Below, piece after piece: positions 10,531 through 18,510 of a stretch of DNA of 38,212 nt. Position 1 is the stretch's first letter. The number at the start of each line of letters is the position of its first letter. Source of the stretch: Mycobacterium helveticum (GTDB lineage: Bacteria; Actinomycetota; Actinomycetes; Mycobacteriales; Mycobacteriaceae). The translations under genes were made by a program, and so were the position numbers. The DNA lies in the NCBI RefSeq assembly GCF_007714205.1, contig NZ_VMQU01000048.1, positions 1 to 38,212 on the forward strand, written 5' to 3'. The notes under the pieces are model-generated. The model ran no database searches. It saw nothing but the letters and a program-made list of their open reading frames with translations, and was not told the origin of the DNA.

Positions 10531-10905
10531 CTACCTGGCCTTCTTCTTGCCTGCGATGGTGCGCTTGGGGCCCTTGCGGGTCCGCGCGTTGGTCTTCGTC
10601 CGCTGGCCGCGCACCGGCAGCCCGCGGCGGTGCCGCAGGCCCTGGTAGCAGCCGATCTCGATTTTGCGGCGGATGTCGGCCTGCACCTCGCGGCGCAGGT
10701 CGCCCTCCACCTTCAGGTTGGCTTCGATGTAGTCACGCAGGTGGGTCACCTGGTCGTCGGTCAGGTCCCGCGTGCGCAGGTCCTTGTCGATGCCGGTGGC
10801 CGCCAGAATCTCGTTCGAGCGGGTCCGTCCGACGCCGTAGATGTAGGTCAGGGCGATCTCCATGCGCTTGTCACGCGGCAGATCGACGCCGACTAGTCGA
10901 GCCAT
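10531..10905 (-). CDS. rpsM: 30S ribosomal protein S13
   Basis: Head protein of the small subunit contacting P-site tRNA and the intersubunit bridge, 124 aa. It shows [29 protein letters not shown], the helix-two-turn region, and the basic C-terminus [25 protein letters not shown]. It has a 175-bp upstream region rich in inverted repeats, unlike the tight junctions that follow it. Confidence 0.97.
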   Translation of the reverse strand: MARLVGVDLPRDKRMEIALTYIYGVGRTRSNEILAATGIDKDLRTRDLTDDQVTHLRDYIEANLKVEGDLRREVQADIRRKIEIGCYQGLRHRRGLPVRGQRTKTNARTRKGPKRTIAGKKKAR

Positions 10906-11080
10906 AGGTGGCGTTTCCTCTTTGTGTAGGCGGAGGTCTGGTCCCAGCCCGTTCCCGCCCCCGAAAGTTCGGGGTGGGGCCCGGCCTCCGTCCGGGCGTG
11001 GATGAGCTGCTCATCTCTCAAGATGCCGGCGGCTCACTGGTGCTGGGAGGTCTGCATTCAGTTGTGATCGCGGTCGGCTA
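10906..11080 (-). promoter_or_regulatory. Structured intergenic region upstream of rpsM
   Basis: Three inverted repeats are visible. CCCCGAA/TTCGGGG lies at 10959-10974 with a 2-nt centre. GCCCGG/CCGGGC lies at 10979-10997 with a 7-nt loop. GATGAGC/GCTCATC lies at 11001-11015 around a single base. A short CATCT/AGATG stem overlaps the last one. In a compact ribosomal operon such a cluster may be a leader, attenuator or processing site. This is inference; no known leader family is recognised. Confidence 0.4.
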
Positions 11081-11194
11081 CTAGCCTTGCCGCTGCTTGT
11101 GGCGGGGATCGGGGCAGATCACCATGACCCGCCCATGCCGGCGGATCACCCTGCACTTGTCACAGATGGGCTTTACGCTCGGGTTCACCTTCAC
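11081..11194 (-). CDS. rpmJ: 50S ribosomal protein L36
   Basis: Tiny 37-aa ribosomal protein. The GTG start gives (M)[20 protein letters not shown] and the end is [12 protein letters not shown]. Cys11, Cys14, Cys27 and His32 form the zinc-binding set, so this is the zinc-containing (C-plus) form. It lies between infA (43 bp) and rpsM (175 bp), the standard actinobacterial order. Confidence 0.95.
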   Translation of the reverse strand: MKVNPSVKPICDKCRVIRRHGRVMVICPDPRHKQRQG

Positions 11195-11237
11195 GGCTGG
11201 TCGATCCTGTTCTGTCGTCGCTGGGGTTCGGGCTTGC

Positions 11238-11459
11238 TCACTTGTACCGGTACACGATGCGGCCCCGGGACAGGTCGTAGGGAGACAACTCCACCACCAC
11301 CCGGTCCTCGGGCAGGATGCGGATGTAGTGCTGCCGCATCTTGCCGCTGATGTGGGCGAGCACCTTGTGGCCGTTCTCCAGCTCAATGCGGAACATCGCA
11401 TTGGGCAGGGGCTCGACCACGCGGCCCTCGACCTCTATGGCACCGTCCTTCTTGGCCAT
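11238..11459 (-). CDS. infA: Translation initiation factor IF-1
   Basis: 73-aa OB-fold protein that occupies the ribosomal A site during initiation and assists IF-2 and IF-3. The sequence is canonical throughout: [20 protein letters not shown], then [25 protein letters not shown], then [13 protein letters not shown]. It is the first gene of the minus-strand ribosomal run; GAGAAG lies just upstream of the ATG. Confidence 0.97.
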
Positions 11460-11707
11460 AACTTCTCAGAAATCCTCGTCTTTATCGTCTTCAGGTGTCG
11501 TTCTCGGTCCGCCCGCGTCGGCGCAGCGTCACCCGGTCTTCAAACGTGAGCCGGTGACAGGAAAGTCCTAGGACAGAGCACGCAGAAAGCCGGCGCGAAT
11601 GTCGCACCGTTGGTCCACGATACCCGCAGATCGGGCCGGAGCCAAAATTCGCGGGCCATACCAGCGGGGATGACCAGCCCGTCCGGTCGGGTTGCCGGGA
11701 GGTCGCC

Positions 11708-11854
11708 GGTCTGGGGCAGGAACCGGCCCGGAACGTCGTCGTCGACACGCATCGGGGAGACCTGCGCGGGGAATCGGTGCCCGGCGACACCCGGTTCGTC
11801 GTGCTGCTGCCGCTCGGGGTGCCGCCCGCCCTCGACCCGGCCGCGCCGGAATAG
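11708..11854 (+). pseudogene. C-terminal relic of a sensor histidine kinase ATPase domain
   Basis: In the frame ending at TAG 11852-11854 the translation reads GLGQEPARNVVVDTHRG, DLRGESVPGDTRFVVLLPL, and a short Pro/Ala tail. This matches the end of a HATPase_c domain (G2 box GLGL, then the closing strands HxGxIxVES-PGDTRFVVRLPL) common in actinobacterial kinases with cyclic-nucleotide-binding domains. The rest of the kinase (H, N, G1 boxes) is absent upstream, and no start or ribosome binding site fits. It is therefore a gene tail left by deletion. It occupies the otherwise empty 11460-11882 gap; I see nothing else there. Confidence 0.6.
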
Positions 11855-11882
11855 CGTCACCGCACCCCGGGTTTCAGCCACC

Positions 11883-12752
11883 ATGACCGATGCAACGAGC
11901 AAGCCCGGCTCAGCCCGGTCGTTAGGCCGGTTCGGATCGTTCGGCCGCGGCGTGACGCCCCGGCAGGCCAAGGACATCGAAGCCCTGGGATACGGGGCCG
12001 TCTGGGTCGGCGGTTCCCCGCCCGCCGAGCTGGCCTGGGTGGAGCCGATCCTGGCAGCCACCACCACGCTGCGGGTGGCCACCGGCATCGTCAACATCTG
12101 GACGGCGGCCGCCGGACCGGTCGCCGAATCGTTCCACCGCATCGAGTCGGCCTACCCCGGCCGCTTCCTGCTGGGGATCGGCGTGGGCCACCCCGAGGCG
12201 CACACGGAATACCGCAAGCCCTACGACGCGCTGGTCGACTACCTGGACTCACTCGACGAGCACGGCGTCCCCGCCGACCGCCGCGTGGTGGCGGCCCTGG
12301 GCCCGCGGGTGCTGACGCTGTCGGCGCAGCGCAGCGCCGGCGCACATCCCTACCTGACCACCCCGGAGCACACCGCGCGGGCCCGCGAGCTGATCGGCGC
12401 CTCGGGCTTTCCGGAGGCGTTCCTGGCGCCCGAACACAAGGTGGTGCTGACCACCGACCCCGAGAAGGCCCGCGCGGTCGGGCGCAAGGCGCTCGACGTC
12501 TATTTCAACCTGGCCAACTACCGCAACAACTGGAAGCGGATGGGTTTCTCCGACGAGGACATCGCCCGCCCGGGCAGCGACCGCCTCGTCGACGCCCTGG
12601 TGGCCTACGGCACGCCGGAGCAGATCGCGGGGCGGCTCACAGCGCACCTCGACGCCGGTGCCGACCACGTGCCCGTGCAGGTCCTGACCAAAGATGAAAA
12701 CCTGGTCTCGGCGCTGGCCGAATTGGCCGGGCCGCTCGGACTGCAGTCGTGA
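11883..12752 (+). CDS. LLM-class (F420/flavin-dependent) oxidoreductase, copy 1
   Basis: Luciferase-like monooxygenase-fold enzyme, 289 aa, of the mycobacterial F420-type group related to Rv3463. Visible blocks are IEALGYGAVWVGGSP, TTLRVATGIVNIW, YPGRFLLGIGVGHPE, and C-terminal VAYGTPEQIAGRLTAHLDAGADHVPVQVL. The ATG at 11883 was chosen because upstream in-frame codons overlap the kinase relic and look non-coding. The N-terminus (LGRFGSFGRGVTPRQAKDI) differs from the second copy, which keeps GSFGVWLPTRS, so the first beta strand at the cofactor end is altered. The cofactor and substrate are unknown. A second copy follows after 16 bp. Confidence 0.8.
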   Translation: MTDATSKPGSARSLGRFGSFGRGVTPRQAKDIEALGYGAVWVGGSPPAELAWVEPILAATTTLRVATGIVNIWTAAAGPVAESFHRIESAYPGRFLLGIGVGHPEAHTEYRKPYDALVDYLDSLDEHGVPADRRVVAALGPRVLTLSAQRSAGAHPYLTTPEHTARARELIGASGFPEAFLAPEHKVVLTTDPEKARAVGRKALDVYFNLANYRNNWKRMGFSDEDIARPGSDRLVDALVAYGTPEQIAGRLTAHLDAGADHVPVQVLTKDENLVSALAELAGPLGLQS

Positions 12753-12768
12753 ACCAGAGAGGATCCCG

Positions 12769-13635
12769 ATGACCGGGGCGGTAGCACTGAAACCCGAGCT
12801 GGGCTCCTTCGGCGTGTGGCTGCCCACCCGGTCGATCACCCCCGGGCTGGCGGCCGGCATCGAATCGCTCGGCTACGGCGCCGCCTGGATCGGCGGATCG
12901 CCGGACGCGGACCTGTCCTGGGTCGAGCCGGCCCTGGCGCAGACCACCTCGCTGCAGCTGGCCACCGGCATCGTCAACATCTGGTCGGCGCCCGCGCCCG
13001 AGGTCGCCGCGTCCTTCCAGCGCATCGAGGGCGCGTACCCGGGGCGGTTCCTGCTGGGCGTCGGGGTGGGTCACCCCGAGCACACCCGGGAGTACGTGAA
13101 GCCCTACGACGCGCTGGTGGGTTACCTCGACGCACTCGACGCGGCCGTCGTGCCGACCAGCCGCCGGGTCCTGGCGGCGCTCGGGCCGCGGGTGCTGCGG
13201 CTGGCGGCCGAGCGCAGCGCCGGCGCCCACCCGTACCTGACGAGCCCCGAGCACACGGCCAAGGCCCGCGAACTGGTCGGCAATGCGGTGTTCCTGGCCC
13301 CGGAGCACAAGGTGGTGCTGACCACCGACGCCGGGGAGGCGCGCGACGTGGGCCGTCGCTTCGTCGAGCACTACCTGGGCCTGAGCAACTATGTGAACAA
13401 CTGGCTGCGGTCGGGGTTCACCGAGACCGACGTGCGCAAGCCCGGCAGCGACAGGCTGATCGACGCGGTGGTGGCCTACGGCACGCCGGACGCCGTCGCG
13501 CACCGCCTGGGCGAACACCTCGAGGCCGGCGCCGATCACGTGGCGATCCAGGTGCTGGGGGGCTGGGACGAAGAGACCCTGCTGCCCGCACTGACCGAAT
13601 TGGCCGGACCGCTGGGGCTGACTCCCCCCGGCTGA
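12769..13635 (+). CDS. LLM-class (F420/flavin-dependent) oxidoreductase, copy 2
   Basis: 288-aa paralogue of the preceding gene, closely similar over its whole length and with the more typical N-terminus LGSFGVWLPTRSITPGLAAGIESLGYGAAWIGG. It has the same GRFLLGVGVGHPE and LEAGADHVAIQVLGG blocks. The ATG at 12769 has AGAGAGG upstream, which decides the start. It is probably co-transcribed with copy 1. This is likely the orthologue of Rv3463, whose neighbours are also infA on one side and rmlB on the other. The substrate is unknown. Confidence 0.82.
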   Translation: MTGAVALKPELGSFGVWLPTRSITPGLAAGIESLGYGAAWIGGSPDADLSWVEPALAQTTSLQLATGIVNIWSAPAPEVAASFQRIEGAYPGRFLLGVGVGHPEHTREYVKPYDALVGYLDALDAAVVPTSRRVLAALGPRVLRLAAERSAGAHPYLTSPEHTAKARELVGNAVFLAPEHKVVLTTDAGEARDVGRRFVEHYLGLSNYVNNWLRSGFTETDVRKPGSDRLIDAVVAYGTPDAVAHRLGEHLEAGADHVAIQVLGGWDEETLLPALTELAGPLGLTPPG

Positions 13636-13649
13636 GCCGTCCGCTCGGC

Positions 13650-13655
13650 TAGGGT
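13650..13655 (+). promoter_or_regulatory. Candidate -10 box for rmlB
   Basis: TAGGGT fits TANNNT and lies 8 nt before the rmlB ATG, in the 28-bp gap after the LLM pair. There is no convincing Shine-Dalgarno, so a leaderless or near-leaderless rmlBC transcript is plausible. Confidence 0.4.
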
Positions 13656-13660
13656 CTTAG

Positions 13661-15264
<1,604 letters not shown>

Positions 15265-15334
15265 CCGCGCCCGGCGCCGACCGGCACAACCGTGAAAACC
15301 GGCTGTTTCCGTTAATTTCGCCGACGGCACGATT

Positions 15335-15340
15335 TACGAT
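15335..15340 (+). promoter_or_regulatory. Candidate -10 box for the PE protease gene
   Basis: TACGAT fits TANNNT in an AT-richer patch 86 nt before the start codon. If used, the transcript would carry a leader of about 80 nt that includes the ATGGCA hexamer array. Confidence 0.3.
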
Positions 15341-15382
15341 GCGTTCATCGCCGATTGCGGGGGGCGAGGGCTCGATGGCTCG

Positions 15383-15412
15383 ATGGCAATGGCAATGGCA
15401 ATGGCAATGGCG
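15383..15412 (+). repeat. ATGGCA hexanucleotide tandem array
   Basis: Four exact ATGGCA units followed by ATGGCG, ending just before the GGGAGG ribosome binding site (15414-15419) of the PE protease gene. Every unit carries an ATG in one frame, which is not the frame of the PE gene. A CTCGATGG duplication lies immediately upstream. Confidence 0.9.
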
Positions 15413-15425
15413 CGGGAGGTGCCAA

Positions 15426-16865
15426 ATGTCGTTAGTGATGGCGGTGCCGGAGTTCATGGCCGACGCGGCGAACGATCTGGCGCGACTGGGCTCCACGCTC
15501 GATGCGGCCCACGCGGCGGCCCTCGCACCCACGACGGGAATCCTGTCGGCCGCCGCCGACGAGGTGTCGACGATGACCGCGGAGCTGTTTTCCGCGCACG
15601 CGGCCGGATTCCAGGCGCTGAGCGCCCGCGCCGCGGCGTTCCTCGACCAGCACGTGCAGGCCCTGCATGCGGCCGCGACCAGCTATGCCGACACCGAGGC
15701 GGCGAGCGTTGCGCAGCTGCTGCTGAACCTGGTCAACGCGCCCACCGACACGTTGCTGGGGCGGCCGCTGATCGGCAACGGCGCCAACGGCTACACCAAC
15801 GCCCAGGGGGTGGGGACGGGCGGCCAGGCCGGCGGAATCCTCTACGGCAACGGCGGAAACGGCGGGAACAGCACCGCGCTCGGGGCGACCGGGGGTGCCG
15901 GCGGGTCCGCCGGGCTGTGGGGCAACGGCGGAAACGGCGGCACGGGCGGGCCCAACGCGGCCGGCGGCGCCGGCGGGGCCCCCGGCCTGCTGGGCGGCAC
16001 GGCAGGGGCCACTGGCGCGGCCGGCACCGATTCCGGCAACTCGGTGCCGCTGTCGTATTCGGGAGAGCGCCTGGTGACCAGCCTCTCGGTCGGCAGCAAC
16101 GGACCCACCGACTCGGTGATCGTCGACACCGGATCCACCGGCCTGATACTGCCACCCCAGGATGTCAATACCGCCAGCCTCACCCACACCGGGCAGACGG
16201 GCACCGCGACCTACGGCGACGGCGGGAGCTCCCTGACCGAGACCTACCGGATTTACGACGGCACGGTGAATTTCGGCAACGGTATTTCCACCTCCTCGAA
16301 CACCCCCATCGCCGTCGTCCAGACAATGACCGAGAACGGCGTCTCCTATCCGGCCTCGGAGGCCCCCGCCATCTTGGGGATCGGGGTCAATGACGGTGGG
16401 CCGATGGTGGGCGCCAGCCCGGTGCAATACCTGACCGGCAACCTCAGCCAGGGCGTGCTGCTCGACGAACCCGCCGGGACCATGACGTTCGGGCCGGGCA
16501 CGGCGTCGTCCTCCACCCCGTACACGACCGGGGCGCCGGTGAGCACACTGAGAGTCAGTATCGACGGCGGGACCGCGGTGTCGACGTCCTACGCGTTCAT
16601 CGATTCCGGCGGCTTGTACGGCGACATGCCGACCAATCTCCACGCCCCCAGCAGCGGCGGCTACGTCGATCCGGGAACGACCGTCACCGTCGAGAACAGC
16701 AGCGGCACTGTGCTGTACACGACAACCGTGGGTTCGGATCAAATGTCCGTCGTGTCGAGCGCGGCCGGCGGCGACTTCAACAGCGGGATCGCGCCGTTCC
16801 TGGAGGACCCGATCTACCTCTCGTACAGCCCCGGCGGCACGGGAACAATGTACTTCGACACCTGA
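15426..16865 (+). CDS. PE-family protein with C-terminal aspartic protease domain (PecA-like)
   Basis: 479 aa in three parts. Residues 1-100 are a PE domain (MSLVMAVPEFMADAANDLARLGSTLDAAHAAA), the helical ESX-5-type export signal. Residues about 115-200 are a linker with NAPTDTLLGRPLIGNGANG and Gly-Gly-Asn/Ala repeats, PGRS-like but short. Residues about 205-479 look like a pepsin-type aspartic protease with Asp234 in VDTGSTG and Asp393 in IDSGG. This architecture is that of PE_PGRS35/PecA, known in M. marinum to process ESX-5-exported surface lipase. GGGAGG 6 nt upstream sets the ATG at 15426. The substrate here is unknown; export by ESX-5 is inferred from the PE domain. Confidence 0.85.
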   Translation: MSLVMAVPEFMADAANDLARLGSTLDAAHAAALAPTTGILSAAADEVSTMTAELFSAHAAGFQALSARAAAFLDQHVQALHAAATSYADTEAASVAQLLLNLVNAPTDTLLGRPLIGNGANGYTNAQGVGTGGQAGGILYGNGGNGGNSTALGATGGAGGSAGLWGNGGNGGTGGPNAAGGAGGAPGLLGGTAGATGAAGTDSGNSVPLSYSGERLVTSLSVGSNGPTDSVIVDTGSTGLILPPQDVNTASLTHTGQTGTATYGDGGSSLTETYRIYDGTVNFGNGISTSSNTPIAVVQTMTENGVSYPASEAPAILGIGVNDGGPMVGASPVQYLTGNLSQGVLLDEPAGTMTFGPGTASSSTPYTTGAPVSTLRVSIDGGTAVSTSYAFIDSGGLYGDMPTNLHAPSSGGYVDPGTTVTVENSSGTVLYTTTVGSDQMSVVSSAAGGDFNSGIAPFLEDPIYLSYSPGGTGTMYFDT

Positions 16866-16916
16866 GCCACCGGGCTCGCCGGCCGGGCGCCCGTCCGTGG
16901 CGGATGAGAAGCTCTT

Positions 16917-17594
16917 GTGGTGGACGAGACCCCGGTGTTCGAATTCGCCGACGTCGTCGTGGAGCGGGACGGGGTGCGGGCGCTGGACGGGTTCACCGCC
17001 GCGGTCCCCGGGCGAGGGGTGACGGCGATATTCGGGCCGTCCGGTTCGGGCAAGTCGACCATGCTGCGCCTGTGCAACCGGCTGGAGCTGCCGACCGGCG
17101 GCCGAGTCTCTTTCCGCGGCAACGACGTCGCCGAGATCGACCCGTTGGTACTGCGGCGCCGGGTGGGCATGTGCTTCCAGCGTCCGACGCCGTTCCCCGG
17201 CACCGTGGCCGACAACCTGCGGGTCGCCGACCCGGACGCCTCCGACACGCGGATGCGCGACACGCTGGAGCGCGTCGCCCTGATCGGCTCGTGGCTCGAT
17301 CGCGACGCGGCCGCGTTGTCGGGCGGGGAGGCACAGCGGATGTGCCTGGCCCGCACGCTGATGGCCCGGCCGCAGGTGTTGTTGCTCGACGAACCCACCT
17401 CCGCGGTGGACGCCGAAGCGGCCGGCGTGATCGAGCGTGCGGTGCGCGAGCTGGCCGACGACGACGGCATCCCGGCCGTCTGGGTGACCCACGACCGGGC
17501 GCAGGCCGCGCGGGCCGCCGATCGGGTGCTGCGGATCGAGCGGGGCCGCTGCCTGGGCGTCGGGCCCGCCGCCCCGGGTAACGGGCCGCGATGA
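16917..17594 (+). CDS. fetA: ABC transporter ATP-binding protein, FetA-like
   Basis: 225-aa ATPase with Walker A GPSGSGKST, signature LSGGEAQR, Walker B VLLLDEPTSAVD and the H-loop WVTHD. It is paired with the UPF0014-family permease downstream, the combination of E. coli FetA-FetB, which exports iron and protects against oxidative stress. The GTG at 16917 has GAGAAG about 5 nt upstream; a second GTG follows directly. The last codons sit in a 14-bp tandem duplication. Metal specificity in mycobacteria is inferred only. Confidence 0.82.
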   Translation: MVDETPVFEFADVVVERDGVRALDGFTAAVPGRGVTAIFGPSGSGKSTMLRLCNRLELPTGGRVSFRGNDVAEIDPLVLRRRVGMCFQRPTPFPGTVADNLRVADPDASDTRMRDTLERVALIGSWLDRDAAALSGGEAQRMCLARTLMARPQVLLLDEPTSAVDAEAAGVIERAVRELADDDGIPAVWVTHDRAQAARAADRVLRIERGRCLGVGPAAPGNGPR

Positions 17595-17608
17595 ACGGGC
17601 CGCGATGA
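17581..17608 (+). repeat. 14-bp tandem duplication at the fetA/fetB junction
   Basis: ACGGGCCGCGATGA occurs twice in direct succession, and its first six bases follow a third time. The first copy supplies the fetA stop codon; the second supplies the ATG of fetB. Confidence 0.92.
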
Positions 17609-18414
17609 ACGGGCAGGTCGGCTGGGTCGGGCTGGTTACGTCGCTGTCGCTGGTCGCCGTGGCGGCGGCGGTGTCGCTGTGGCAGCGGCTGGGCCTGGAG
17701 CGCCAGGTGCTGTGGGCGGCGGCGCGCGCCCTGGTCCAGTTGCTGCTGGTGGGCGGCGCCCTGACGTTGCTGTTCGAGCCGGGCCGTTCGCTGTGGTGGT
17801 CGTGGGCGTGGATCGCGGGCATGGTCGCCTACGCCGGGGACGTCGCGCGCCGCCGGGCACCGGAGGTACCCCGGCTGGCGCCGCTGGCGATCGTCTCGTT
17901 CACCGCGGCGGCGGCGATCACGCTGGGGGTCATCTTCGGGCTGCGGGTGTTCCCCCTGCAGGCGCGGACCGTGGTCCCGATCGCCGGGATGATGATCGGC
18001 AACTCGATGACGGCCATGGTGCTGGTGGCCCGGCGCCTGGTCGACGAGTTGCGCGACAAACGCGACGAGGTGGAGGCCAGGCTGGCCCTGGGGCAGCCGT
18101 CCCGGCAGGCCGCCACGCCGTACCTGCGCGTCGCGTTGCGGTCGGCGATCAGCCCGCAGATCGAAACCACGAAGGCCACCGGCCTGGTGTTCCTGCCGGG
18201 CGCCATGACCGGGCTGATCCTGGCCGGCGTGCCCCCGGTGCAGGCCGTGCTCGTGCAGGCGGTGGTGATGTTCCTCATCCTGGGATCGGTCGCGGCGACC
18301 ACCGTCGTGGTCGCCCTGGGCCTGGTGCGTCTGGTGTTCACCCGCGACCATCGGCTGCTGCCGCTGGGCCGCCGGTCCGGCGCTGCTGCCCCCGGCGGCG
18401 GCCGGACCCGGTAA
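17605..18414 (+). CDS. fetB: ABC transporter permease, UPF0014/FetB family
   Basis: 269-aa integral membrane protein with about seven hydrophobic helices. It carries the family signature around residues 120-155 (VVPIAGMMIGNSMTAMVLVARRL) and the conserved QPSRQA, then ISPQIETTKATGLVFLPGAMTGLILAG. It is the membrane partner of the preceding ATPase, probably a homodimeric exporter. The ATG at 17605 follows fetA by 10 bp. An earlier ATG at 17591 opens only a five-codon frame (MNGPR). The Gly/Ala/Arg tail after residue 255 is low complexity. Confidence 0.82.
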   Translation: MNGQVGWVGLVTSLSLVAVAAAVSLWQRLGLERQVLWAAARALVQLLLVGGALTLLFEPGRSLWWSWAWIAGMVAYAGDVARRRAPEVPRLAPLAIVSFTAAAAITLGVIFGLRVFPLQARTVVPIAGMMIGNSMTAMVLVARRLVDELRDKRDEVEARLALGQPSRQAATPYLRVALRSAISPQIETTKATGLVFLPGAMTGLILAGVPPVQAVLVQAVVMFLILGSVAATTVVVALGLVRLVFTRDHRLLPLGRRSGAAAPGGGRTR

Positions 18415-18457
18415 CGGGCCCCGGACCGCTCGCCTTGCCACGGGCGCCATCAGTTAC

Positions 18458-18475
18458 TAGGATATGCAAGTATCC
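18458..18475 (+). promoter_or_regulatory. Promoter and inverted repeat upstream of mmsA
   Basis: TAGGAT (18458-18463) fits TANNNT. It overlaps an inverted repeat GGATA-tgcaag-TATCC (18460-18475), so a repressor bound there would block the promoter. The repeat shares the octamer GCAAGTAT (opposite orientation) with the palindrome before the methyltransferase at 27462. Confidence 0.45.
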
Positions 18476-18510
18476 GCTCGAGCGACGCCAACCACACCCA
18501 AGGGCCCCCC

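Noticed and set aside
11610..11882. N-terminal extension of LLM copy 1
   Set aside because: The 91 extra codons are Arg/Ser/Pro-rich without LLM similarity, and another frame of the same DNA carries the kinase relic.
15780..16030. CRISPR-like or VNTR interpretation of the GGN repeats in the PE gene
   Set aside because: The repeats are degenerate glycine codon triplets in frame, typical of a PE_PGRS linker, with no fixed unit or spacers.
15383..16393. ORF starting in the ATGGCA array (Met-Ala repeats) as a real gene
   Set aside because: It runs in the wrong frame through the PE protease gene, is Arg-rich without a recognisable domain, and has no ribosome binding site.
15432..17822. Minus-strand open frame of 796 codons across the PE protease and fetA
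   Set aside because: Shadow of Gly-rich coding DNA; it crosses three plus-strand genes and resembles no protein.
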